Under the pieces are notes generated by a model. It was not told the DNA's origin, searched no databases, and saw only the letters and a list, made by a program, of their open reading frames with translations. From contig RPFO01000692.1 in NCBI GenBank assembly GCA_009746045.1, forward strand, positions 991,082 through 1,055,081: DNA of 64,000 nt. Reading direction: 5' to 3'. Below are positions 48,630-59,385 of this stretch, in pieces. A program made the translations under genes and the position numbers. The stretch is from Mesostigma viride. Taxonomy: Eukaryota; Streptophyta; Mesostigmatophyceae; Mesostigmatales; Mesostigmataceae. Positions within the stretch are counted from its first letter, which is position 1; the number at the start of each line of letters is the position of its first letter.

Positions 48630-49171
48630 TTAATTAATTAATTAATTAATTAATTAATTAATTAATACACACGTGACTGCGGCACGTGAGCATAAGTCCT
48701 CAGTGGGAGGGGAACATGGGATGGAATCGAGCTTAAGGACCAGCTCCTTACCCTCATGGGCCTGGTAGGTGAGGTAGAACTGCGTGGGTGCCACCGCCTT
48801 CCCCACTCACGGGACAAGGCGGCTCCCCCACCAGTCCTGCTCACCTTCCCCTCTCGTGAGGACTAGCAGCGGTTCCTCTCTCGTCGCAAGCGGTAATTGC
48901 ACGACCTCACCTGGACGCTGGACGACGACATGACCCCCGCTCAGCAGCAGCAGCGCGACGTGACCTGTGGCCTGAATACCTCCGCCACAAGCAGGACCCC
49001 CATAAGCCCAAGGTGTACTGGAGGGGCGGGGACCTGATGATCAACCACAAGATGTGGACGCCCCCATGGGGCTAGAATAGCAGCGGGCTAGAATAGCTTG
49101 TAGCCCTAGCTTTACTTCAATGGTTGTCACTGCATGCCTCCATGGCAGCCATTAATTAGTTAATTAATTAG
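48630..49171 (+). mobile_element. ORF1 C-terminal fragment with tail (plus)
   Basis: Follows a (TTAA)n run at 48630-48665. Broken frames encode LKDQLLTLMGLVGEVELRGC, LTWTLDDDMTPAQQQQ and VYWRGGDLMINHKMWTP, homologous to the ORF1 C-terminal modules at 43.9 and 45.2 kb. The stop is near 49074, followed by a 3' UTR and an ATTAATTAGTTAATTAATTA tail. Third ORF1-bearing fragment in the window. Confidence 0.6.
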
Positions 49172-49470
49172 GAACATCACTCCGTTGGGAGTCAACGTAG
49201 CACATATCCCTGAGAAGGGGCATATGGCTTTTAATACATTCTAGGCTACTTCCTGCAAGGGTGGGAATGTAAGCGACCCTTGCTCTAGGTGCACCAAGGC
49301 ACCTGCACCCTCATAATCTTCACACTATGCCCAGCTAAGGGGGAGTATGTTATGTGGGGGAAGATCATCATGGCTATACAAGAGCTAGGACATGGCTTCT
49401 CTACAGAGAGCATCTCTCTGCATGACATAGCATGGCGAAATTCAACATCCATGGGGGTCCCATTATATAG
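49172..49470 (-). mobile_element. Retroelement 3' UTR fragment (minus), tail to tail with previous
   Basis: Contains CATCACTCCGTTGGGAG, GGGGCATATGGCTTTTAATA and CTACTTCCTGCAAG in minus orientation, sharing the TTAATTAA tail at 49151-49171 with the plus fragment to its left. Confidence 0.65.
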
Positions 49471-49479
49471 GCATGTCTT

Positions 49480-50081
49480 GGCTAAACATAGCCAGGGCGT
49501 AGCATGGCTGTACTAGGACTAGGCTAAGGCTATGGCTGGTTGTGTACTGTGCGTTGGCGGCACGTGACTAGGTGTGTTGCCACAGCTAGGCAAACATTCT
49601 AGGCATGGCTGCCTTAGCGGCAGTGACGCCAATGGTTACAAGCTAGTAGGGCTATTGCTATTCTAGCCCGCTGGGGGCGTCCATGCTTGGAATGCTTAGC
49701 AGCCATGCTTAGAATGTTTGCCTATAGTTGTGCCACGTTACCTAGTCACGTGCACCGCTAACGCATGGTACACAACCAGCCATAGCCTTAGCTTAGTCCT
49801 TGTACAGCCATGCTACGTCCTGGCTTCGATCAGATTACTTGCCCACGCTCCTTGTTATGATATGCTCACATGGGTCTTATTGCACCCACAGGCTGCCGGA
49901 TCGTTAGCGTGCCCGTTTAGCTAGCGCGCCCGAATGCAGCTGTGGCATGCCTTAGGCATGAAGGAGACATGGGGGTCTCTGCCCTTTCTCCTGTTGTGCA
50001 CACACAGGGATTAAAAGCACTTCGGTGCTCTGTGACTCCCCAACGGGAGCACGAGTTTAATTAATTAATTAATTAATTAAT
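49480..50081 (+). mobile_element. Inverted pair of retroelement 3' UTRs ending in (TTAA)n
   Basis: 49490-49600 is the reverse complement (imperfect) of about 49725-49835, so a hairpin-forming pair lies here. 49690-50055 is a plus-oriented 3' UTR (GCTATGGCTGGTTGTGTAC in inverse, GGTCTTATTGCACCCACAGG, GACTCCCCAACGGGAGCACG), then the tail TTTAATTAATTAATTAATTA at 50056-50081. It closely matches the minus-oriented copy at 58963-59385. Confidence 0.65.
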
Positions 50082-50184
50082 GGGATGGAATGGATGGTAT
50101 AAGCTATCTAGGTCCTAGTTACAGGGGTGTGGGCACCGCGGCCCGAATCGCTATGAATGCCATACTTGGTCACACGCGGAGCCC

Positions 50185-52009
50185 TCACAGGGTGGTCTCC
50201 TTCATCACTACTTGCCATCTATCCTTGCGCACCATCTGCCTCCATATGACAGACAAGCCAGGAGGCTGCCCGGGGGTGAGCCCGTCACGTCTAGTGTAGC
50301 ACATGTCCAGGCCAAGTCTATCACGAAAAGTCCACGGGTGGCGGCCCTGCCGCGCGCGGCCGGGGGCACGCCATGCAGGTGAGGACATATCGCCCAGGCT
50401 GGGCGGGCTTGGTGCCAGCTAGTCTATCTGATGTATCGACCGGATCGCCTGTGCGGGCCAGGTGCCCGGCTAGGCCCAGGCGCCTGTGCCTAATAATGTG
50501 GGAAACATAGGGCAAATCAGCGTACAAATCCTCATTACTAATGTGCAAACCAAACTGGATGTTAAGGGCCGGCCTTGCGCAGCATCTGGGAGTGGATGCG
50601 GTGTTCAAACTGAGCTGGGACCACTAGGTCGGCCAGCAACATCTGGGTGTAGTTCATATGGCAGGTTTACCTAGCTAATTCTTCCTGGAATGTCCTTGGG
50701 GCCAGGCCAGGTCAAGATATGCCGCCCTGGTTGGCCAAGCCGCTGGGGGCCGGCCAGACCAACAAGGGCGGTGTCAAACTGGCTGGTGTGAGCAAGATGT
50801 CCTACAAATGCTATCCTACGCTGCCTGATCTCGTCCGAAATACGAGGCATACCGTGCATGATACAAAGACTGTAATGTCCTACGCTTGGAAAACCCTACA
50901 TTCAGGGATTGTCGGAGCTACATGTAAACCGTGCCGTCGAGCTTAGCCGCCAGTGTGTCCGTGAGTGTCCACGCCTCGGCGCCATACGTAAGCACCGTGA
51001 GGACGAGGACCTTAAAGATCATGCGCTTGCGGTGCTCGCCCAGGCCCTTCGAGCGCCAGTAGGTGTTGAGCGAACGGAGCCTGGCCCCGGCCAGACCGAT
51101 GTGGATGTCCACATTGTCCGGCGGCGGTGTCAGGTAGCATGCTCCCCAACACTTTGAAGCGGTCACGGCCGGAATGGGACCTCCGTCCCGTCGAGCAGGC
51201 GCGGCAGCAGTGGGCAACTGGAGGCCCCAATCACCATCGCCTCAGTTTTGACACTAATCTCCAACCCCACCGCCCTCGCCTCCAAGCCCAGACAGTCCAG
51301 CCAAGTCTGAATGTACGTGCTCGGGGCGCGCAATGAGGGTGGTGTCGTCCGCATAAATCAGGTCGGCCAGGCGGTAGCCAGTGCCATGCAACCCTGCCAT
51401 GCTCGAGCTCGTTAAGGATGTCCAAGCCGTTAGCCGGGCTCGAACCCCTTAAGAGCAGTAAAGCGCGCACGTGCCCGGCGCATGACGTGATCCACGGCAA
51501 TAATGAACAAATATGGGGACATGACACAACATTGCCACACCCCGTGGTGAAGGGGGAAATTTATGGTGGGGTGGTGCCTTCCACAGTCCGCACTAAGTAA
51601 TTGCCTGTGAGCCCTCTCATACAGTCGACGAATGGCAGCAATAAACGCTGGTGGTACCCGGTCCAGAGCTAGGATGGCCCAAAGAGCCTCCCAGAGGACC
51701 GTGTCAAAGGCCTTGATGTAGTCGACAAAAATATATACCAGCGGCAAACCATCAGCCTGGGCAAAGGCGACGCACCTCCTCCATCAACCGGCGCGCGACA
51801 AATACAGACTACAGCCATGACAGTGTTACGACCACCGTGACGACAGAAACCCATCTGAGACTCACACCTGGACTGGGGCCCAGGCGTGGGTCCACCGCGG
51901 CACGGAGCCTGTGCAGCATCATGCGAATGAAGACCTTCAGCGCGGCGCTCTGGAGGCAGACACCCCGATAGTTACCGGGGTCAGCAGCAGAGCCCTTCTT
52001 GTACAGCAT
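50185..52009 (-). pseudogene. Reverse transcriptase of the degraded LINE, many frameshifts
   Basis: 52009-51809 has YKKGSAADPGNYRGVCLQ. 51747-51430 has LVYIFVDYIKAFDTVLW and LHHGVWQCCVMSPYLFIIAV. Near 51350 another frame reads LADLIYADDTTLIAR, the catalytic box. 51217-50918 has LTVLTYGAEAWTL. The C-terminus at 50388-50185 has LSVIWRQMVRKDRWQVVMKE, matching the ORF2 end at 42280. The part between 52010 and 52880 is GC-rich coding debris (linker). Confidence 0.75.
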
Positions 52010-52881
52010 GACGCGGATGGCTGTCTGCCACGATCAGCAGGCGGAGGCTCATCAGAGAGCAGGACACGGTTGCAGAACGCCAGGTCGCCAGCAGAAGATC
52101 CCTCACCGCCGGGTCAGGGGTCTTCAGTAGCTCAGTAGAAAGGTAGTCGGCACCGACCGCCGCGTCGTACTGCAGGCGATCGACGGCAAGGGCGCCGTCA
52201 CAAGTCCTTCAAAGTGAAGGGGGGGACGACGTCGGTTGGTGGCAAGGCAGCCCTCCTGCAAGGCGGGGACTTGGTAGTCCGCGGCCGAGGCTCCAGGGGG
52301 GCGCCGGCGGCGGCCCGGGTGCATGGGCTGGCAACATAGAGACGGGCGGCCGTCTCGGCGGTGAAGCGGCGCGGGGGGGGGCGCGAGCCCCACCTGTCAA
52401 GGAAACATTGTGGGCGGCAACCAGCGGTCAAGGCTGACCGGCGCCGTGCCGTCCCCCGTGTGCTCCACGCACCGGGGTGCGCTGCCGCCGGCCGCCGAGC
52501 CGGTCGAGGTGGTACCACATGTCCTTGCCCTGGTTGCGAGCTTGGCAGGCCTTGGCATCTGCGATGCACTGCCAGGGCCGCCTCTGTGTCCTGAGCGTGC
52601 ATGTGCGTAGGCCTCTGCACAAGGGCGGCCCGTTGAGGACCGATTTCTGCAGCGGGTCCCGGTACGTTACGCTTGCTCAAGGCGGTGCCGGGCGGCCAAG
52701 ACCTTGGGGTCCTGGCGGTAGAGCGGGCCGGGGTGGCGGCGGGGCTTTGACCGGCAGCTAGGTGCCGGGCCGCCCGAGCAACGCGGGGCGCGGGCCGCAA
52801 AGCCCGCAAAAATGGCGGCGTTGGGAGCACCCTTGTCCAGCGCGTCGAAGTCCGCCCGGGCGTCCAGGGCGTCCAGGGCCT

Positions 52882-54032
52882 CTAGGTACTCCCGTCGGCA
52901 CCGGTTCCGCTCGCGCTCCGGGCGTCCGGGCCAGTCCTCAGGATCCCCCCGGACCGGGCGTAGAGCAGACCATGGTCAGTGCGGGCCACTGGGGCGCGGC
53001 GTTCGGGGACATGGAGCCGGAGCCGAACATGGCCGGTCGCGCGCACCAACCGCGGTGGCCAGAGCACACCGTGGGCGTGTCGAACACTCGGGTGCATGTC
53101 CAGAACCGAAGTGCACCTGGGCTGCCGTACCACCAAGTAGTCCAGACAGGCCTGACGGCCGTTAGGGCCCCGAAAAGTGACCAAGTCCTGTGAGGGACGT
53201 TGGAAGTGGCAGTTGACAGCAACCATCTCGCTATCCCGCAAAAAGGCAGAAAACAGGGGAGTGCATGTTGTCGTTAGCAGCCGTGCTGGCAGGCGCAAAG
53301 CGACTGCCAGCAGTGCCCACGGGGAGCGTGGCGTTGGCGTCGAGCAGCATAACCAAAAAGTGACGGGCCGGGGTGGCCCCTACAAGGCTATTATGCAAGT
53401 CTTTGAAGAACTTCTGGCGTTCCAACTCAGGTAGACCACTATGGGGTGCGTAACCCACCCCAACCGTGAGGTGGTGTTTAGACCGCCCGACTAGACTGAG
53501 GTGAAATGTGCCACCATAAGGTGTGGGGTTAGAAATTTGAGCGTGCTGAGGCAAGCAACTGCCAGCGGCGAACACAAAAGGCCAACACCACCTTGACGCC
53601 CCACTGCCAGCAAAGTAAGAACGCCAACCGCGCCTGCAAGGCGATTATAGTGCTCACCGTGCCAAATGGCACCGTGCGATGATGCTCCTGCACGCCTAGA
53701 ATAGACACACGGTGTGCAATGCAACTGAAGGCAACAAGCTCCTCTACCCGCTAGCTATTATGGTCGCCATCTGCTAGCAATGTGCGTACGTTGAAAGTGG
53801 CTAGGGCCAAGGATGCCTGCTGGCCCAACAGGGGAGAATGGCGATGGATGATGGGGGTGGGTGCACCGGAAGGCGGAGGTGGGGATGGAACGGAGGGAAG
53901 GGAAACGGAGGGAATAGTGCTTTTCATCGCATGGATTTTGTCCTGCAGGCGTAGGATGCGAGCCTGCCGCCTGCTCGGGGCATTCGGGGGGGGGGCTGAT
54001 TGCGCAACGCCGAGGCGTAGGTAATCTAGCAA
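52882..54032 (-). pseudogene. APE endonuclease of the degraded LINE, several frameshifts
   Basis: 54032-53751 ends SLALATFNVRTLLADGDHN, the first strand of an APE domain. 53575-53231 has GVGYAPHSGLPELERQKFF and FLVMLLDANATLPVG (catalytic Asp-containing strand). 53298-52882 has FRGPNGRQACLDYLVV. The motif order is right but the frames change at least three times. Confidence 0.7.
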
Positions 54033-54854
54033 GAGTTGTAGTTTACGAATCTGACAGTTGACATTTGTCTTTCTACTAAGCCCGAAATACTGGCACCACC
54101 ATGTCTATCACCCGACTGCTAGGTCGCGGAGGCATGAGGGTGGAGCGGGGGGGGACTGTTGAATAGAGGCTGTCCCCGAAGCCTGTTAGCCGCGAGCCGA
54201 CGAGGAACGGGTTGTCTACCTACTGGCACCACCCGAGGCAGCACCCTTCTTGCTAGACACCGCACGAGACTCTGCTCCCGGGGAGTTAATCTGAACACTG
54301 AAGAATGCTGCAAAGGAGCCATCCTGAAGCAGACTCATCTTAATTCGCTTACCCTTTGTCTCGTGCTTCCTTGCCTTCTGGACGCTGGCGGGGGCTTTTC
54401 CACACTGCGCTCCTCGCCTTCAGTTGTGCCGGCATGTAGTCCTCGTCGAGGCTGTAGTAGGGGGGGGGTGGAGCAGGCGACTTGCTCCCAGCAGGAGGCG
54501 TTTATCGTGCATGGATGCCATGGTGACGACTACCAAGCTAGCCCATAGGGCCTGGCAGCCGAATGCATGGCTCGTTTAATGACAACACGGTTCTGGAGCT
54601 GCGTCACACCCAGAAACGCTGGGCCGCGCAGCTCCTCGGCAAGTGTGCTGGCTGTCTCATTTGCTTTTGCATCCGCGCCTGTCTGGAAGCTCTTGATTAC
54701 TATATTGCGTTGGCGTTGTTCGGCACTGCATTCTGGGATACCGAAGCGGTAGCGGCAGACTTGGCCGCCTGTCTGTTGAACTATGGCGCCGTCAAGTTCT
54801 TGCCTGCGACGTCGGCGAACGTGGTAGTTTTGGCGGGGGCTGCCATGGCTTTCT

Positions 54855-55457
54855 TCAGCTCCAGCAGTGTTGCCGTCGTAGCTGCAGACGCCTCCGCCAG
54901 GACCTTGAGGTCGCCCTGCTCAGTGGTAAGAGACTGTGTGAGGCTCTGCAGCACGGTAGCATCGTCCGCGGGCCGGCTGGCCTGGCGATGGCCGGCGCCG
55001 GCAGCTCGACGAGTTCAGGGCAGCACGAAAGAATTAAGACAGGCAAGTCGGCAATCTTCAGGCTCCCACTTAGGCCACTCAATGATCCGAAGCCGCCTCC
55101 ATAACCTGGCCGCTGCGAGGCCGGGTTGCGAATCGGGGCGTCGTGTTGGTTGCGGAGCTTCAGCATGCTTAGCATAGCGGCGTCGTTGAAGGCGAGTAAG
55201 ACAGCGATGTCGATCGTCCAGGGCTCAAACGCTGGCCTGCCAGGCATGTAGAAGGATGCAGAAATGGTGTCCGGCAAGGAGGATTCAGCCACCATTGGAG
55301 CTGCTTCCAAAACTGTCTTGGGTCGCTTGTTAGCGGCGTTCTCGGCGGCGACCATGTCGTTGGCAATTTTGTTTTCGGCAATTTGGGCATCAAGAGAATC
55401 GGCGACAAAAGCTGAAGACGATGCGGGGACCTCCATATCTACGTTTAATAATAGCAC
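54855..55457 (-). pseudogene. ORF1-like protein of the degraded LINE
   Basis: Starts at about 55439 (MEVPASSSAFVADSLDAQIA); has NKRPKTVLEAAPMVAESSLP and EPWTIDIAVLLAFNDAAML, then a Gly-rich stretch before the frame is lost. The short lysine/proline signal and position upstream of ORF2 suggest ORF1; no domain is recognised. 54050-54560 holds out-of-frame remains. Confidence 0.5.
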
Positions 55458-55699
55458 CTAGACGATGGCAGGGGGCGCAGGCGCACTGATCACGTGCGTG
55501 GTGCCGCCATAATGTGCAAAAAAATAGCGAGATCTGCTGGGCAGTCTGCTGACGATAGCTTGCGAAATCCTTGGCGATTGCTGCCAAAAATTAGATCAGC
55601 GTGTTCGTCATCAAAAGGCCGGTGAGTCTACTGCAATTTACCGACCAAGTTTCATGTCCGGAGTAAAAAGTTATGAGCATTCTCGGCATCCATAGCTCG

Positions 55700-58255
55700 G
55701 CACACCGTAAATGACATGGGATATCATGTAGCACAGATTCCATGCAGCACAGTGTGTGGGTTACGCGCGTGTAAGTGAGCTATCTATGACATGCAACACC
55801 ATGATGCATTATAACAAGCCATCAAAGGCTGCCAAAAGTGCTGGAATACAAACACGTTGCCTACATACCTGCACTGAAGGAGTGATACTGATACTCCAAA
55901 GAAATGCCATAAACTGGGCACTTTCAGGCCGGGCTAATACCACTCTTCACAACAGGCATGGAACGGCCTTCTGAAATATGCATGGATAAAATATTCATTT
56001 ATAATGCATGGGATACGTATCCCGGCCGCTGCAAACAACACGCAAATACGTTGTCGTACCTGGCTCGTTCATGCCCTACCCGGATTCCGCTGGCCGGGAC
56101 CCTCATATCTCACACATACTGATGCTCTACGGGCAAAGGCCGCCATAGCCGCATGTTGCATGATCCGCCATGACTACCAGGTCGATGTTCCGTGCAAAGA
56201 TGGCCACTAAAGTAGTCCGCATTCTCATGCAGCAAACGCTGCAGCTGACGTCCCTTACCCAAACTGGATGCCCGGGCTGGCGCAGATTGCCCGGCCATAG
56301 AGAGAAAATCGACCTATGATAAGCTATGAATTGTGTAACGAACAAACGAACCCGTCCGGGTCGTGCGAAAGATCCTATGTTAGGGTAGGTTATTACGGAT
56401 TTCTTGGTTAACCGCGACCACTCTATGGGAGTGGGATTCACGGAACAGATGCGGCTTTTGCTCTGTTACGGCTCACAATGATTAATAATTAACTGCGCAA
56501 CCTACATTTAGGATAGAGCTACCAAATGCAGTTGGAAAATGCCCCGGCGGGTTCGGACAGGTGACAACACACGCAGTTTATTCCGAACCAAGAGGACGAG
56601 ACTCTCGTCCTCGGACCAATTTCACCTAGGTCGGCCACCAAGGTGGCAAGTTGCGCCGACATGGCGCCGACCTTCCAGAGAATTCCGAAACATGCAGTCC
56701 ACACAAGATCCTCGAGCGGGTCGACATCGACCCTCGCCAGGCTACAGAATCCATGCATGAGTACAAGATCTCAACCACCTATAAATTACGCAGCGCGGCG
56801 CGACTGCACTGGCCCCTAGTAGAAGATCTCATACATCAACCTAGGCCCAAAATAACCCGTCCGAATCACACAAACTGTCATGATTCCATACAAAAGTCCT
56901 GACCAAGGGACAATTCCCAAATTAAGTCCCGAAATAAGTACCGAAGTCCTACGGACTATGACAACAAGCCAAAATACATAATTTATTCCATTGTTGCGCC
57001 CGTACCATGGGTCGGGCCCGCAACACTCCTCCCACCTCCCCAGGGGATGGCAGTCCCTACCGTCATAGAGGTGAAGAAGCACAGGAAAGGAAAACACACA
57101 CAACAATTAATTCTGAGTAGCTGAGCAGTCGATGATCATCGCGACCGCAGGTTGACCATAGGGGTACTATGTCCCAACCCTTGTTCTCCAACGGGCCAGT
57201 AAAACCAATTCCCCCAAAACTCGCCACACAAGGACAAGTCTTGACGTAGTCAACGTCTCCGTACCGTCATAGAACAATTAAAACGAGAAAAAAATAGAAC
57301 GGGGCCCACACGTCCACTCTGGGAGTCAGCTGTTGCACGGATGCGACATGCCATTTGTGGTATTAAATTATCCGGGCGTCCCGGTCGATCGGCGCCGACC
57401 GTAATCCGGCGCCAGTGCCGAGGCCAGAGTATAGTTGGCAGCCGAGGCAATCCGTGTGGAAGTAAGTGTAGAAGTTTTGCTGACGAACTTGGCCTTTGCG
57501 CCGTAGGCGGACCTAGCGCGCCTGGACGGGAGTTACGGGACCGCCAAGTGGCACTGCACACACGTGATGATGGTACCTACGAACATTTGGATATTTTTCA
57601 GGAGAGTCCTAGCCGTACTGGTCTATTCTGGTTAATGTGTTCTAGACGGTTCGAGAAGCCCGTCCCCCGCGGACCTGACGTCATGCCTGGTTGGCAGCGC
57701 GAGGCGCAGCCACCAACGGGGACGAAGGGACAAAAAAGGCAAGGCACGAGCTATGCCAGCAATCCGGACCTTGTATCGTAATTTACCACGTTGCTCTACA
57801 GATTTACTACCGCTTAATCCTGGAGTGTGATTCTCCTGTGGGCTCGAGTGCGAATCCCTCGCCTACTGGGTGTAAGTCTTCCCGTATTTAGTGTTTTAAT
57901 CTGTGTGGTAACATTGTAATATACGAAACCGGTTTTCCGGGTTTGAGCTTATACGTATTGCGGATGACTGTAGGTGTAAGTTGGCGATGCCATGGTAACC
58001 GGAGACGTCCGTCCTATAGTCAGCAAAATTGGTGCGAGAGGTCCCCAGTTCGATTCCGGTCGGATTCATTTGCAGATCGCGTTTTCCGCGTTTTCCGCGG
58101 CCCGGCACTGAACGCAAAGGTTTTCACCTTTGCGGAGTGTCTGATCAGATTATACGTATTGTGTGACAAGTATTCTTAAGCCACCATCGTGCGCTGTGAC
58201 GCATAGAAAGTCAAAGGTCTTTCGCATTCATTATCAATCATCATGGCGCTATTTT
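55700..58255. other. Interval with no convincing gene
   Basis: Only short ORFs. A hairpin, TGTTGCGCCCGTACCATGGG then TCGGGCCCGCAACA, lies at 56993-57027. A polymerase III B-box-like string, AGTTCGATTCC, sits in GGTCCCCAGTTCGATTCCGG at about 58046-58065, but no full tRNA fold is seen. 57341-57781 (plus, 146 codons) is open but resembles nothing I know. Confidence 0.35.
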
Positions 58256-58259
58256 AGAT

Positions 58260-58752
58260 AGCCATACGCAACTCTCTCTCCCTTCTTTGGACCGCCATGC
58301 AGAACAAGACGAAGAGGATTGTCAAGGCTCACACGCCCGACCCTGTGGGCAAAGCACCTCCCCCCAAGCGGAGGAGGCGTTTTGATGAGTAGGGTAGTTA
58401 TAGGACTTTTTCTAGACTAGCTAGATTAGAGTTAGGTTAGTTCGATTACGCGGCTCCTTCCACCTCACCCATCCATCAAGGAATATGTGCTACATGATCT
58501 CCCAACGGAGGCATGTTATAATTTAATTTAATTTAATTTAATTTAATTTAATTTAATTTAATTTAATTTAATTTAATTTAATTTAATTTAATTTAATTTA
58601 ATTTAATTTAATTTAATTTAATTTAATTTAATTTAATTTAATTTAATTTAATTTAATTTAATTTAATTTAATTTAATTTAATTTAATTTAATTTAATTTA
58701 ATTTAATTTAATTTAATTTAATTTAATTTAATTTAATTTGATTTAATTTAAT
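58260..58752 (+). mobile_element. Truncated LINE 3' end with very long (ATTTA)n tail
   Basis: 58297-58392 encodes a 31-residue ORF2 end (MQNKTKRIVKAHTPDPVGKA), then the 3' UTR with GTGCTACATGATCTCCCAAC, then about 47 ATTTA units (58516-58752), nearly perfect. The tail is far longer than in the other copies. Confidence 0.75.
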
Positions 58753-58962
58753 ACGCGACGGCACAAGGCGGCCGCGCAAGCCGCCTCTCCCCGGGAGGTC
58801 GCCCGATCCTCATGGCAACCCGGGTATTATACGCGAGGAGCTCCTCCTCAAAGGCCCATGGCTGAGGAGGCCCCGGATCCCGTCGCCCGATGAGGGACAG
58901 ACGATCCCAGGAGCCATCAGGCCACATGGCCAGGAACGCGGCCATTAATTAATTAATTAAAC
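58753..58962. other. 192-bp GC-rich unit between two retroelement tails
   Basis: A GC-rich segment (58753-58944) bounded by the (ATTTA)n tail on the left and (TTAA)n on the right (58945-58962). The minus strand is open for 65 codons (MAAFLAMWPDGSWDRLSLIG) but no family is recognised. It may be a further 5'-truncated insertion. Confidence 0.4.
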
Positions 58963-59385
58963 TCGTGCTCCCGTTGGGGAGTCACGGAGCACCGAAGTGC
59001 TTTTAATCCCTGTGTGTGCACTACAGGAGAAAGGGCAGAGACCCCCAGTCTCCTTCATGCCAAAGGCATGCCACAGCTGCAATCGGGCGCGGCTAGCTAA
59101 AAGGACAGGCTAACGATCCGGCAAACTGTGGGTGCAATAAGACCCATGTGAGCATATCATAGCAAGGAGCGTGGGCAAGTAATCTGAACATAGCCAGGGC
59201 GTAGCATGGCTGTACTAGGACTAGGCTAAGGCTATGGCTGGTTGTGTACCGTGCGTTGGCGGCACGTGACTAGGTGTGTTGGCACAGCTAGGCGACATCT
59301 AGGCATGGCTGCCTTAGCGGCAGTGACGCCAATGGTTACAAGCTAGGGCTATTGCTATTCTAGCCCGCTGGGGGCGTCCACAACG
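58963..59385 (-). mobile_element. Truncated retroelement 3' UTR (minus) with (TTAA)n tail
   Basis: Reads on the minus strand from TGGACGCCCCCAGCGGGCTA (ORF1 stop region) through the same 3' UTR as 49690-50055 to the tail at 58945-58962. The 5' truncation point is about 59385. Confidence 0.7.

Larger units (their letters stand above)
50082..55700 (-). mobile_element. Degraded two-ORF LINE (minus), same tail family
   Basis: From about 55700 (5' UTR with GCTCATAACTTTTTACTCCG on the minus strand, echoing the ORF1-only elements) through ORF1 and ORF2 to a 3' end sharing the (TTAA)n tail at 50056-50081. It has many frameshifts and stops. It is the most complete member of the tail family in the window and links ORF1 and ORF2 in one element. 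Confidence 0.7.

Noticed and set aside
52198-52830. 210-codon Ala/Arg/Pro-rich minus ORF
   Set aside because: Lies between the endonuclease and RT of the degraded LINE; best read as GC-rich linker debris rather than a separate gene.
56993-57027. LTR end (TGTTGCGCCC ... GCAACA)
   Set aside because: It forms a local hairpin; no second LTR, primer-binding site or gag-pol was seen nearby.
57800-57880. tRNA gene
   Set aside because: A T-arm-like segment (GTGCGAATCCC) is present but acceptor and anticodon stems cannot be formed.
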